From Rhodoferax sp. (GTDB taxonomy: Bacteria; Pseudomonadota; Gammaproteobacteria; Burkholderiales; Burkholderiaceae_C): a stretch of DNA of 64,000 nt. The stretch lies in NCBI RefSeq assembly GCF_018780565.1, contig NZ_JADMJN010000012.1:110416-174415 (forward strand), read 5' to 3'. This document shows positions 8,533-17,268 of this stretch, piece after piece; the stretch's first letter is position 1, and every line of letters starts with the position of its first letter. Made by a program: the position numbers and the translations under genes. The notes below the pieces were generated by a model. That model was not told the origin of the DNA and made no database searches. It was given only the letters and a program-made list of their open reading frames with translations.

Positions 8533-8566
8533 AAAGTCGCGCAATATCAAATACTTGCGCGACTTT
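8533..8566 (-). terminator. rho-independent terminator of leuA
   Basis: Perfect 12-bp inverted repeat AAAGTCGCGCAA / TTGCGCGACTTT with a 10-base loop. Read on the minus strand it is followed by a run of T residues (TTTTTTGTA). It lies 34 bases downstream of the leuA stop codon and before pbpG. Confidence 0.88.
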
Positions 8567-8599
8567 CTTAACTAGAAATCAGCGAAATAAGTAATTACC

Positions 8600-10138
8600 C
8601 TAGCCCTGTGCCGCCACGCGGTCGGCTTTACTGTGCAATTTATTGAGTGCACTCAGATAAGCCTTGGCGGAAGCGACAACAATATCCGGGTCAGAGCCCA
8701 CACCATTGACGACGCGACCACTGTTCTGCAGACGCACGGTGACTTCCCCCTGGCTCTCCGTAGAACCACTGATCGCGTTCACAGAATACAGCACCATCTC
8801 TGCACCACTGTGAACGTGAGCCTCAATAGCCTTCAGCGACGCATCAACCGGTCCATTTCCATCCGACGAAGATTTCACTTCCTTGCCACTGACCGTGAAA
8901 ACAACGCTTGCTTGAGGGCGCTCACCGGTTTCACTGTGTTGCGACAGCGAGACAAAGGCATATTGCTCTTTTTCATGCGTGACGCTCTCCTCACTGACCA
9001 AGGCCAGGATGTCTTCGTCAAATATCTCGCTCTTGCGATCTGCCAATTCCTTGAATTTTGCGAACGCGGTATTGGTGTCGGCCTCGCTCTCCAGCTGAAC
9101 TCCCAGTTCCTGCAAACGCTGCTTGAAAGCATTGCGTCCGCTGAGTTTTCCCAAAACAATTTTATTGGCCGTCCAGCCCACATCTTCAGCTCGCATGATC
9201 TCGTAGGTGTCACGCGCCTTGAGGACGCCATCCTGGTGAATACCGGAGGCATGGGCAAACGCATTTGCGCCAACCACTGCCTTGTTTGGCTGAACCACGA
9301 AACCTGTCGTCTGGCTAACCATGCGACTGGCGGCCAAAATGTGTTTGGTATCGATACCAAGATCCAGTCCAAAATAATCACGCCGTGTTTTAACCGCCAT
9401 GACGACCTCTTCCAGACTGCAGTTACCTGCCCGTTCGCCCAGACCATTGATAGTGCATTCCACCTGACGGGCACCGCCGATCTTCACGCCAGCCAGCGAG
9501 TTGGCGACGGCCATGCCAAGATCATTGTGGCAATGAACAGACCAGATGGCCTTGTCTGAATTCGGGATGCGCTCGCGCAGGGTCTTGATGAAATTCCCGT
9601 AGAGCTCCGGCACTGCGTAACCCACCGTGTCAGGCACGTTGATCGTCGTTGCGCCTTCGGTGATCACGGCCTCGATGACACGACACAGAAAGTCGACATC
9701 GCTTCGATAGCCGTCTTCGGGGCTGAACTCCACATCGGCAACCAGATTGCGTGCAAACCGGACCGCAAGCTTGGCCTGCTCAAACACCTGATCAGGGGTC
9801 ATGCGCAGTTTCTTTTCCATGTGCAATGCCGACGTTGCAATGAAGGTGTGAATTCGGGCGCTATTGGCTCCTTTGAGCGCCTCGGCAGCGCGCGAAATAT
9901 CCCTGTCATTGGCACGTGACAGAGAACATATCGTGGAATCCTTGATTGCATTGGCAATCCCCTGTACCGCCTCAAAATCGCCGTTGGAACTCGCAGCAAA
10001 ACCAGCTTCGATGACATCCACTTTCAGACGCTCCAATTGGCGCGCGATTCGCAATTTTTCATCCTTGGTCATGGACGCGCCCGGCGACTGCTCTCCATCA
10101 CGCAAAGTCGTATCAAAAATAATCAGTTTGTCAGCCAT
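8600..10138 (-). CDS. leuA: 2-isopropylmalate synthase
   Basis: A 512-residue enzyme that condenses 2-ketoisovalerate with acetyl-CoA, the committed step of leucine synthesis. The HMGL-like TIM barrel starts with DTTLRDGEQSPGA (residues 9-21) and carries the metal-binding HCHND motif (VHCHNDLGMA near 205). The C-terminal third (about 370-505) is the LeuA regulatory dimer domain for leucine feedback inhibition. ATG at 10138 with AGGAG a few bases upstream. It is preceded by a leader peptide and attenuator hairpin and lies downstream of pssA and ilvBHC on the same strand. Confidence 0.97.
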   Translation of the reverse strand: MADKLIIFDTTLRDGEQSPGASMTKDEKLRIARQLERLKVDVIEAGFAASSNGDFEAVQGIANAIKDSTICSLSRANDRDISRAAEALKGANSARIHTFIATSALHMEKKLRMTPDQVFEQAKLAVRFARNLVADVEFSPEDGYRSDVDFLCRVIEAVITEGATTINVPDTVGYAVPELYGNFIKTLRERIPNSDKAIWSVHCHNDLGMAVANSLAGVKIGGARQVECTINGLGERAGNCSLEEVVMAVKTRRDYFGLDLGIDTKHILAASRMVSQTTGFVVQPNKAVVGANAFAHASGIHQDGVLKARDTYEIMRAEDVGWTANKIVLGKLSGRNAFKQRLQELGVQLESEADTNTAFAKFKELADRKSEIFDEDILALVSEESVTHEKEQYAFVSLSQHSETGERPQASVVFTVSGKEVKSSSDGNGPVDASLKAIEAHVHSGAEMVLYSVNAISGSTESQGEVTVRLQNSGRVVNGVGSDPDIVVASAKAYLSALNKLHSKADRVAAQG

Positions 10139-10194
10139 GTGGTTTCTCCTGTGTTCCTGAAAATCCGCAATCGAAAAGTCGGTGCATAAAACAA

Positions 10195-10223
10195 AAAGCC
10201 CGTTGCGGACGCATACGGGCTTT
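10195..10223 (-). promoter_or_regulatory. leuA attenuator hairpin (rho-independent terminator in the leader)
   Basis: The arms AAAGCCCGT and ACGGGCTTT enclose an 11-base loop. On the minus strand the hairpin is followed by CTTTTTGTTTTA, so it is an intrinsic terminator between the leader peptide and leuA. Its position 21 bases after the leader stop codon is what translation-coupled attenuation needs. Confidence 0.85.
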
Positions 10224-10244
10224 GGGTTTCGGTGAACGCGTGCT

Positions 10245-10298
10245 CTACCGTCTCCGCCCGTTTGGCGATAGCAGTAGTGCTAGCGAAAAAATATTCAT
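10245..10298 (-). CDS. leuA leader peptide
   Basis: A 17-codon ORF, MNIFSLALLLSPNGRRR, upstream of the attenuator hairpin. It contains four leucine codons within five, three of them CTA, which is rare in a high-GC genome, so ribosome stalling should be sensitive to charged tRNA-Leu. The layout (leader peptide, then terminator, then leuA) is that of classical leucine attenuation. The start has no strong ribosome binding site; a near-canonical TACATT box lies just upstream, so its mRNA may have a very short leader. Too short for routine gene calling. Confidence 0.8.
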   Translation of the reverse strand: MNIFSLALLLSPNGRRR

Positions 10299-10360
10299 GC
10301 GTTCAATGTACCACAAGTTGGTGTGAAAGGTGGTCGCGACCAAATTCCTGCCTTAAGAAG

Positions 10361-11194
10361 CTATTTATGCAGGCCCCGCTCATCCGGCTCTTCCGTCGAC
10401 GTACTGATGACACTGGTCTGAACGCCTTTGGCTTTGCGCCAAAAATAAATGACATAGCCGCTAAACCCATAGACCACGAAGACACCAAATACAACAATGG
10501 GGGGATCAATATTAATGACCGCAATGCCAAGCGCGAGCATCACGATGACTGCAAAGGGCACACTCTTTTTCATGTGGACATCTTTGAAGCTATAAAAAGG
10601 GACATTGGTGACCATGGTCAGTCCCGCATACAAAGCCAGCACAAAAGTTACCCATGGAATCGCAAGGCCCAATACTGTATCTGATCCCTTGATGCCCGAC
10701 TCTGTCATCAACCAGATAAATCCGGCAATCAGGGACGCGGCAGCCGGAGAGGGAAGCCCCTGAAAATAGCGCTTGTCGACAACGCTTGTATTGACGTTAA
10801 AGCGGGCCAGTCGCAAAGCGGCACATGCGCAATAAACGAAAGCAGCAATCCAGCCCCATCGACCCAGCCCCTGGAGTGCCCAGACATAAGAAATAAGTGC
10901 GGGTGCGGCGCCAAACGACACCATGTCTGAGAGTGAGTCCATTTGCTCACCAAACGCGCTTTGCGTATTGGTCATACGGGCTACCCGGCCGTCAAGGCTG
11001 TCCAGCACCATCGCGCAAAAAACCCCCACAGCAGCAAGATCAAAGCGTCCATTGATGGCCATGACAATCGCATAAAAGCCCCCAAAAAGGGCCGCCAACG
11101 TAAACAGGTTGGGCAGTATGTATATGCCCTTGCGGCGCTTTCTAATCACTACAGCTTCACCATCGGCAAAGTCTGCTTCATTCCCGTCATGCAT
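10361..11194 (-). CDS. pssA: CDP-diacylglycerol--serine O-phosphatidyltransferase
   Basis: A 277-residue integral membrane enzyme that makes phosphatidylserine, the precursor of phosphatidylethanolamine. The CDP-alcohol phosphotransferase motif DGxxAR...GxxxDxxxD is visible as LDSLDGRVAR followed by FGEQMDSLSD (about residues 64-92). About eight hydrophobic segments follow. The ATG at 11194 is used because GGAGG lies eight bases upstream; a TTG at 11209 is less likely. It sits between ilvC and leuA, an arrangement known in related Burkholderiales. Confidence 0.93.
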   Translation of the reverse strand: MHDGNEADFADGEAVVIRKRRKGIYILPNLFTLAALFGGFYAIVMAINGRFDLAAVGVFCAMVLDSLDGRVARMTNTQSAFGEQMDSLSDMVSFGAAPALISYVWALQGLGRWGWIAAFVYCACAALRLARFNVNTSVVDKRYFQGLPSPAAASLIAGFIWLMTESGIKGSDTVLGLAIPWVTFVLALYAGLTMVTNVPFYSFKDVHMKKSVPFAVIVMLALGIAVINIDPPIVVFGVFVVYGFSGYVIYFWRKAKGVQTSVISTSTEEPDERGLHK

Positions 11195-11219
11195 AGAATT
11201 GGCCTCCAATTCTCAATAG

Positions 11220-11249
11220 TAACAAAGGCCACCGAAGTGGCCTTTGTTA
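11220..11249 (-). terminator. hairpin between ilvC and pssA
   Basis: Perfect 13-bp inverted repeat (TAACAAAGGCCAC / GTGGCCTTTGTTA) with a four-base loop, 15 bases after the ilvC stop. The following minus-strand sequence is only moderately T-rich, so it may terminate partially or protect the ilv mRNA 3' end rather than stop all readthrough into pssA. Confidence 0.7.
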
Positions 11250-11264
11250 CAAGGATCAAGTGAC

Positions 11265-12281
11265 TCAGTTCTTGGTCTGGTCAACAAGCTTGTTCTTTTT
11301 GATCCAAGGCATCATCGCGCGAAGTTTCTCTCCAACCTGCTCAATTTGATGCTCAGACGTCAAACGACGGCGGCTCAGCAAGGTCGGCGCGCCGGCCTTG
11401 TTCTCCAAAATAAAGCTCTTGGCGTACTCACCCGTCTGGATGTCCTTCAGACACTGACGCATTGCGTCTTTTGTAGCGCTGGTGACGATCCTTGGACCCG
11501 TTACGTACTCGCCATACTCGGCATTATTGGAGATCGAGTAGTTCATGTTGGCGATACCGCCTTCATAAATCATGTCCACGATCAACTTAAGCTCGTGCAG
11601 GCATTCGAAATAGGCCATTTCGGGCGCGTAGCCCGCCTCAACCAAGGTCTCAAAACCAGCTTTGATCAATTCAACCGTTCCACCGCAGAGAACGGCCTGT
11701 TCGCCGAACAGATCGGTTTCAGTTTCTTCACGGAAGTTGGTTTCAATGATGCCAGCTTTGCCACCACCATTGGCCATGGCGTAACTCAAAGCCAGATCAC
11801 GTGTACGACCCGACTTGTCCTGATGAATGGCGATCAGATGGGGAACACCGCCGCCCTGTGCGTAGGTTCCGCGTACGGTATGACCCGGTGCCTTGGGGGC
11901 GACCATCCAGACATCCAGATCTGCTCGTGGAGTCACCAAACCGTAGTGCACGTTGAAGCCGTGCGCAAAAACCAGCGATGCACCCTGCTTGATATGGGGC
12001 TCGATGTCATTGGTATAGACCGCTGCAATTTGTTCATCGGGCAGCAAAATCATGACCACATCAGCGGCTTTCACTGCGTCAGCGACTTCTGCCACTTTCA
12101 AACCAGCTTTTTCGACCTTGGGCCAGGAAGCTCCGCCCTTACGAAGACCCACGACCACTTTCACACCACTGTCGTTCAAATTCTGAGCGTGCGCATGGCC
12201 CTGGCTACCGTAGCCAATGATTGCAACCGTCTTACCTTTGATCAGACTCAGATCACAGTCTTTGTCGTAAAAAACTTTCAT
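11265..12281 (-). CDS. ilvC: ketol-acid reductoisomerase
   Basis: A 338-residue class I KARI that isomerises and reduces acetolactate or acetohydroxybutyrate in isoleucine/valine synthesis, using NADPH and Mg. The Rossmann motif GYGSQGHAHAQN is at residues 24-35, and the knotted C-terminal domain carries metal-binding acidic residues (FGEQAVLCGG and the CLHELKLIVD region). It follows ilvH after 21 bases on the same strand and forms the ilvBHC operon. Confidence 0.97.
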   Translation of the reverse strand: MKVFYDKDCDLSLIKGKTVAIIGYGSQGHAHAQNLNDSGVKVVVGLRKGGASWPKVEKAGLKVAEVADAVKAADVVMILLPDEQIAAVYTNDIEPHIKQGASLVFAHGFNVHYGLVTPRADLDVWMVAPKAPGHTVRGTYAQGGGVPHLIAIHQDKSGRTRDLALSYAMANGGGKAGIIETNFREETETDLFGEQAVLCGGTVELIKAGFETLVEAGYAPEMAYFECLHELKLIVDMIYEGGIANMNYSISNNAEYGEYVTGPRIVTSATKDAMRQCLKDIQTGEYAKSFILENKAGAPTLLSRRRLTSEHQIEQVGEKLRAMMPWIKKNKLVDQTKN

Positions 12282-12302
12282 TCTTTTCTCCGTTGTAAAA
12301 AA

Positions 12303-12794
12303 TTAAACTCTCAAAATACGTTCGCCACGACCGATGCCACTGGAACCGGTACGAACGGTTTCCAGAATTGCACCGCGCTCAATGGCTTCCAGAAACGCGT
12401 CATTTTTTGATTGGTCTCCGGTCAGCTCAATCGTGTAGCTTTTCTCGGTCACGTCGATGATGCGACCGCGGAAAATATCTGCAAGACGCTTCATTTCCTC
12501 GCGCTCCTTACCCACTGCGCGAACCTTCACCATCATGAGCTCACGCTCAATGTAGGCTCCTTCGGTCAGATCAACAACCTTCACAACTTCAATGAGTCGA
12601 TTCAGATGTTTGGTGATCTGTTCGATGACATCGTCCGAACCTGTCGTCTGGATCGTCATACGGGACAGGCTAGGATCCTCTGTCGGTGCGACAGTCAGAG
12701 ATTCGATGTTGTAGCCACGGGCCGAAAAAAGACCCACTACGCGCGAGAGCGCTCCGGGCTCATTTTCCAACAATACTGCAATGATATGTTTCAT
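12303..12794 (-). CDS. ilvH: acetolactate synthase small (regulatory) subunit
   Basis: A 163-residue subunit with an N-terminal ACT domain (KHIIAVLLENEPGALSRVVG, residues 2-21) that binds valine and activates the large subunit, plus the C-terminal ALS_ss_C domain. The ATG at 12794 is chosen by homology; the upstream in-frame extension is proline/glycine-rich and unlike the family. AGAGGAA lies upstream. Partner of the ilvB product, whose gene ends 83 bases before. Confidence 0.95.
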   Translation of the reverse strand: MKHIIAVLLENEPGALSRVVGLFSARGYNIESLTVAPTEDPSLSRMTIQTTGSDDVIEQITKHLNRLIEVVKVVDLTEGAYIERELMMVKVRAVGKEREEMKRLADIFRGRIIDVTEKSYTIELTGDQSKNDAFLEAIERGAILETVRTGSSGIGRGERILRV

Positions 12795-12877
12795 GGGATG
12801 CGATTCCTCTTTTCGCTGCCCTCCCCCCGGGGCGGTAACCACAGGGCTTGGCAAACAATAGATTCGTCAAAAGTTAG

Positions 12878-14704
12878 TTAAAGATCTTCCGAACCAAGCA
12901 GCATTTCGGTGATACCCATGCCAGCCTTCACCATGGGGAACACGTTCTCCGTGGGGTCGGTACGGAAATCCATGAATACTGTACGGTCCTTGAGCTTGCG
13001 GGCCTCGCGTAACGCGGGCTCAACGTCTTGCGGCTTTTCGATCAACATACCGACATGCCCGTAGGCTTCGGCCAGCTTGACAAAATTGGGCAAGGCATCC
13101 ATGTAACTGTGACTGTAACGCCCCTCGTAATCGATCTCCTGCCATTGGCGGACCATGCCAAGATACCGGTTGTTAAGCGAAACAATCTTGATCGGCGTGT
13201 TGTACTGCAAACAGGTAGACAGCTCCTGAATGCACATCTGCACGGAACCCTCCCCGGTAATACAAAACACTTCACTGTCCGGTTTGGCGAGTTTGACGCC
13301 CATGGCATAGGGAATCCCCACCCCCATGGTGCCCAATCCACCCGAATTGATCCAGCGACGAGGCTGATCAAAGCGGTAGTACTGAGCCGCCCACATCTGG
13401 TGCTGACCAACATCAGAGGTGATGTAGGTTTCAGTATCCTTGGTCATGTTCCAGAGGGTTTCAACCACGTATTGGGGCTTGATCACGTCGCCTTTGCCGT
13501 GGTCAAATTTCAGGCAGTCCTTTTTGCGCCAGCCTTCAATGGTGTCCCACCAAGCGCCCAATGCATTGGCATCTGGCTTGACAGCACCTTCCTTGATCAT
13601 GGCAATCATCTCGGACAACACATCTTTGACGTCGCCCACAATTGGAATGTCTACCTTGACCCGCTTGGAAATGCTCGACGGATCAATATCGATATGAATG
13701 ATCTTGCGTTCATTTTGAGCGAAGTGTTTGGGATTGCCAATCACACGGTCATCGAAGCGCGCACCGACGGCCAAGAGCACATCGCAATTTTGCATGGCGT
13801 TGTTGGCTTCCACGGTGCCGTGCATACCCAGCATTCCCAGAAACTTGCGATCACTCGCCGGATACGCGCCCAATCCCATCAGGGTATTGGTGCAGGGGTA
13901 ACCCAGCATGTCAACCAAGGTACGCAATTCCGCAGACGCGTTGCTCAGCAATACACCGCCACCGGTGTAAATGTAAGGCCGCTTGGCTGCCAGCAAAAGT
14001 TGCAGCGCCTTGCGAATCTGCCCACCATGGCCCTTGCGAACCGGGTTATAGGAGCGCATTTCCACCGACTCGGGGTAACCTTTGTACGGAACTTTCTTGA
14101 AAGATACATCCTTCGGAATATCCACCACAACCGGGCCTGGTCGACCGCTACGCGCGATGTGAAAAGCCTTCTTCATTGTTTCCGCAAGATCCCTGGCGTC
14201 CTTGACCAGGAAATTATGCTTCACGATGGGGCGGGTGATGCCGACTGTGTCGCACTCCTGAAAGGCATCCAGTCCAATTGCATGCGTTGGCACCTGGCCA
14301 GTAACAATGACCATGGGAATACTGTCCATATAGGCAGTGGCAATCCCGGTAATTGCATTGGTCACCCCTGGTCCTGACGTGACCAGAGCAACACCGACAT
14401 CACCTGTCGCACGGGCATAGCCATCGGCGGCATGGACTGCAGCCTGCTCATGACGCACCAACACGTGCTGAATAGTGTCCTGCTTGTAAAAAGCGTCGTA
14501 GATATGAAGAACGGCACCACCGGGATAGCCCCAGATGTATTTGACGCCTTCAGCCTGCAGGGCTTTGACAAGAATTTCGGCACCTCGAAGCTCTTGGTCG
14601 CTCGACGCAGTACCGACAACCTTGGCTGAAGTTGCAGAACCTTGAGTTTTTGCTGCTGGTATTGCCGCTGTCGCAGAAGCAATTTCGGCTTTTGATATTT
14701 CCAT
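12878..14704 (-). CDS. ilvB: acetolactate synthase large (catalytic) subunit
   Basis: A 608-residue ThDP-dependent enzyme making acetolactate. The N-terminal ThDP-binding domain starts near residue 35 with RGAEILVKALQAEGV and includes the catalytic glutamate in VRHEQAAVHAADGYAR. The middle domain binds FAD, and the C-terminal domain has the ThDP motif GEGSVQMCIQELST. The ATG at 14704 is chosen; the first 35 residues are an alanine-rich extension. The frame stays open upstream to about 15058, but no homologous sequence is seen there. First gene of ilvBHC. Confidence 0.95.
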   Translation of the reverse strand: MEISKAEIASATAAIPAAKTQGSATSAKVVGTASSDQELRGAEILVKALQAEGVKYIWGYPGGAVLHIYDAFYKQDTIQHVLVRHEQAAVHAADGYARATGDVGVALVTSGPGVTNAITGIATAYMDSIPMVIVTGQVPTHAIGLDAFQECDTVGITRPIVKHNFLVKDARDLAETMKKAFHIARSGRPGPVVVDIPKDVSFKKVPYKGYPESVEMRSYNPVRKGHGGQIRKALQLLLAAKRPYIYTGGGVLLSNASAELRTLVDMLGYPCTNTLMGLGAYPASDRKFLGMLGMHGTVEANNAMQNCDVLLAVGARFDDRVIGNPKHFAQNERKIIHIDIDPSSISKRVKVDIPIVGDVKDVLSEMIAMIKEGAVKPDANALGAWWDTIEGWRKKDCLKFDHGKGDVIKPQYVVETLWNMTKDTETYITSDVGQHQMWAAQYYRFDQPRRWINSGGLGTMGVGIPYAMGVKLAKPDSEVFCITGEGSVQMCIQELSTCLQYNTPIKIVSLNNRYLGMVRQWQEIDYEGRYSHSYMDALPNFVKLAEAYGHVGMLIEKPQDVEPALREARKLKDRTVFMDFRTDPTENVFPMVKAGMGITEMLLGSEDL

Positions 14705-14854
14705 GATGAACCTTTGTGAATTTCTCTGACGAAAAACCTTGGGTGCCCCTTCGCAAACACTTGTGGAGTCGCGTCGGAACTTAAGGTCAAAGCCATAAGC
14801 GCAGTGATTCTTGCGCCGGACCATGACCCGTTTGCCTTTTGATTTGCAATTGGC

Positions 14855-14884
14855 ATTATCGCACTGCACAAATTGAAACACCAA
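14855..14884 (-). promoter_or_regulatory. candidate ilvB promoter and 5' leader region
   Basis: In the roughly 295-base gap before ilvB, the minus strand has TTGGTG (14884-14879), an 18-base spacer and GATAAT (14860-14855), a reasonable sigma-70 promoter giving a leader of about 145 bases. I looked for a branched-chain-rich leader peptide and terminator in this leader, as seen for leuA, and saw none. Prediction only. Confidence 0.45.
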
Positions 14885-14999
14885 CGAAAAGTCAAAAATG
14901 ACCGGCCAAGTGCCATAATTCGCCCGAAACAGCGCGCGATGTCGTGTCAAACACGTCAAAACGAGACAAATCAACTCACGGCCGCTCAGGCAAATTCTC

Positions 15000-15566
15000 T
15001 TGGCAACAGAACAAGAACTCTCTGATTTTCTGAAGAGCGTCGAAAAGCGCGCATTCAAGCGATCGGTTTACCACGTCCGAAACGAGGAGTCCGCACTGGA
15101 CATCGTGCAAGACAGCATGATGAAATTGGCCGAACATTACGGTCATAAACCCGCATCAGAGCTGCCCATGCTGTTTCAACGCATACTGTCCAACTGCACC
15201 CTGGATTGGTTTCGGCGACAAAAAACACGGAATGCACTTTTTTCGAACATGAGTGATTTCGAGTCCGGTGGCGATGACGGGGAATTCGATATTTTGGAAA
15301 CTTTGAATACCGAGAATCAATCAAATTTTGCAGAGAATGCCGAAAGTTCAACGCAACGGGCACAAACCTTGCATGAGATCGAAATTGAGATTCAGGAACT
15401 TCCAGCCCGTCAACGGGAAGCCTTCCTCATGCGTTATTGGGAAGAGTTGGACGTGGCAGAGACAGCCGCTGCCATGGGTTGCTCCGAAGGCAGTGTCAAA
15501 ACACACTGTTCAAGGGCAGTTCAAGCTCTCAGTAAGGCCTTGAGAGCGAAGGGAATAACACTATGA
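15000..15566 (+). CDS. RNA polymerase sigma factor (ECF, sigma-70 family)
   Basis: A 188-residue sigma factor. Region 2 spans about residues 10-85 (ALDIVQDSMMKLAEHYG, then LFQRILSNCTLDWFRRQK), and region 4.2 spans about 125-180 (LPARQREAFLMRYWEELDVAETAAAMGCSEGSVKTH split across the helix-turn-helix). The acidic linker between them is typical of this Burkholderiales group. Start is TTG at 15000, chosen by N-terminal similarity. The stop overlaps the next ATG, so the DUF3619 protein, which has a single membrane span, is a plausible membrane partner or anti-sigma factor, though that is inference. Confidence 0.88.
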   Translation: MATEQELSDFLKSVEKRAFKRSVYHVRNEESALDIVQDSMMKLAEHYGHKPASELPMLFQRILSNCTLDWFRRQKTRNALFSNMSDFESGGDDGEFDILETLNTENQSNFAENAESSTQRAQTLHEIEIEIQELPARQREAFLMRYWEELDVAETAAAMGCSEGSVKTHCSRAVQALSKALRAKGITL

Positions 15567-16000
15567 CAAATTCGCATCAATATCAGACTCAACTTGCAGA
15601 AGACCGTTTTGGCCTGCAGGTGACTGCGCGTTTGTCTGACGCCACGGACAAGCTGCCTTACGACATTTCAGAACGTCTGCGAGCAGCCAGGGCACAGGCA
15701 CTGAGCAAACGAAAAGTTGCGGTTGCACAAACTGCCACCAGTTTGGCGTCCTCCGGCAGCGCTGCAACCCTAACCTTTGGAACTGAGCACCTGAGTTGGT
15801 GGGACCGTATTGCTGCCGCCATACCGCTTTTGGCTTTGGCAGCAGGATTGATCGCCATCAACATCATTCAGGATGACAATCGCGCCAATGAGCTGGCCGA
15901 AATTGACGCGGCCTTGTTGACCGATGACCTGCCACCTGCCGCATACACAGACCCCGGTTTTACACAATTTCTCAAACTGAACGCTGGCAAAAATCAGTAA
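15563..16000 (+). CDS. DUF3619 family protein
   Basis: A 145-residue protein with a single predicted transmembrane segment at about residues 84-103 (IAAAIPLLALAAGLIAINII). The N-terminal part would be cytoplasmic and the acidic C-terminal part periplasmic. It overlaps the sigma factor stop by four bases (ATGA), a typical sigma/anti-sigma arrangement, although no known anti-sigma motif such as a zinc-binding HxxxCxxC is visible. Function unknown. Confidence 0.8.
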   Translation: MTNSHQYQTQLAEDRFGLQVTARLSDATDKLPYDISERLRAARAQALSKRKVAVAQTATSLASSGSAATLTFGTEHLSWWDRIAAAIPLLALAAGLIAINIIQDDNRANELAEIDAALLTDDLPPAAYTDPGFTQFLKLNAGKNQ

Positions 16001-16013
16001 GCAGGACTGGACA

Positions 16014-16736
16014 ATGCTCACTAGCGCGATCGATCAGCATCATTCTCCGTTCATCACTCGTGCGTTCGCCGCCGGTGCGATTTTTTGCGTCCTGGCGGCT
16101 TTGAGCACATCAGCTTCATGTGCTTTGGCGCAAGGTGTGGCAGGAACGTCGCTGTTGCCCCAGCCATCCGTCACGTTGCCAAACTCTCACTCTTCGAAAG
16201 GCCATGTCCTGCGGGCAGCATCGACCAAACCAGCATGGCAAGATCTGACGCCATCCCAGCAGTTGTCACTCAAGCCATTGGCGGCAAACTGGAACCATTT
16301 GGGGGAGGATCACAAGCGGAAATGGATCGCCATCGCTGCGAACTACCCGTCTATGGCACCGATTGAGCAGGCCAAGTTACACAGTCGCATGAGCGAATGG
16401 GTGTCTCTGAGCCAACAACAGCGTGCGCAGGCACGATTGAATTTTGCTGAATCAAAGCAGCTTACCCCCAACCAGAAGGCCGCCACATGGCAAGCCTATC
16501 AGGCGCTCAGCCCCGAGGAAAAACAAAAACTGGCGACTTCAGCCAAACCCAAACCGATTGGCGCAGCGGCTGCGGTAAAACCTGTTCCGCCTCAAAAACT
16601 TGCCGTAGTGCCAGTGACCAGACAGTCCCCCAAGCAGGCACCAAGAGTGTCAGTTGCCAACCATGCTTTGAATCAGCATACCCTGCTCCCGCACCCACAG
16701 AGTCCGGTTGAGCCTGTACCCCTGCAAAAAAACTGA
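16014..16736 (+). CDS. DUF3106 domain-containing protein, probably exported
   Basis: A 240-residue protein with an N-terminal hydrophobic segment (about residues 17-40, ending CALAQG) that looks like a signal peptide. Residues about 70-165 carry the DUF3106 repeats of tryptophan-containing helices (PAWQDLTPSQQLSLKPLA, then KRKWIAIAANYPSM). The C-terminal part is rich in Pro, Lys, Ala and Val and looks disordered. Third gene of the sigma-factor operon. Function unknown. Confidence 0.78.
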   Translation: MLTSAIDQHHSPFITRAFAAGAIFCVLAALSTSASCALAQGVAGTSLLPQPSVTLPNSHSSKGHVLRAASTKPAWQDLTPSQQLSLKPLAANWNHLGEDHKRKWIAIAANYPSMAPIEQAKLHSRMSEWVSLSQQQRAQARLNFAESKQLTPNQKAATWQAYQALSPEEKQKLATSAKPKPIGAAAAVKPVPPQKLAVVPVTRQSPKQAPRVSVANHALNQHTLLPHPQSPVEPVPLQKN

Positions 16737-16745
16737 ACACTGTAG

Positions 16746-17252
16746 GTGTTTGAACAAATGAATTCTGAAATGCAGACGCCTGGTCTTGCCCGTCGCATGG
16801 CCTGCTGGCTGTACGAAGGTCTACTGATGTTCGGCGTGGTTTTTATTGCAGGCTACCTGTTTGGGTCCTTGAGCCAGACCCGCAACGCGATGGACAATCG
16901 CAATGCACTTCAAGCCTTCCTTTTTGTCATCTTTGGCATTTATTTCGTTTGGTTATGGTCCAAAGGCCAGACCCTGGCCATGAAAACCTGGGATATCCGG
17001 GTCGTTGACCGGAACGGTCAGCCCATCACGCAGGCACGCGCCCTGCTTCGCTATGTAGTGAGCTGGCTCTGGTTTCTACCGCCCTTGGCTGGGGTAGCGC
17101 CGTTCAAACTAAGTGGGCCTGAATCGGTTGTCATCATTCTTGGCTGGGTAGCTGTATGGGCCATACTCAGCCGATTTCATCCGCAACAGCAGTTCTGGCA
17201 CGATGCGATAGCGGGCACTCGACTGGTGTCGACACCTCGTTCGAAGTCATAG
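16746..17252 (+). CDS. RDD family membrane protein
   Basis: A 168-residue protein with an RDD domain: the Arg-containing first helix (LARRMACWLYEGLLMFGVVF), a second span near residues 55-75, the Asp motif after TLAMKTWDIRVVDRNG, and a third span near 120-140. GTG at 16746 or ATG at 16758 could start it. RDD proteins are small membrane proteins of mostly unknown, sometimes ion-transport, function. Last gene of the sigma-factor operon. Confidence 0.82.
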   Translation: MFEQMNSEMQTPGLARRMACWLYEGLLMFGVVFIAGYLFGSLSQTRNAMDNRNALQAFLFVIFGIYFVWLWSKGQTLAMKTWDIRVVDRNGQPITQARALLRYVVSWLWFLPPLAGVAPFKLSGPESVVIILGWVAVWAILSRFHPQQQFWHDAIAGTRLVSTPRSKS

Positions 17253-17268
17253 CACCCCTCCCATCTTC

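Noticed and set aside
10330..10370. Possible additional ATAGC repeat at the pssA 3' end (minus strand, ATAAATAGCTTC)
   Set aside because: The head is similar, but the GAGGGCTAG middle and GATG tail cannot be aligned.
10560..10600. Possible repeat inside pssA (minus strand TTTTTATAGCTTC)
   Set aside because: Only the first 13 bases fit; the rest encodes an ordinary conserved PssA segment.
14362..14916. A 184-codon minus-strand frame in front of ilvB, considered as an ilv leader peptide
   Set aside because: It is not rich in Ile, Leu or Val codons, it overlaps ilvB in another frame and no terminator follows it.
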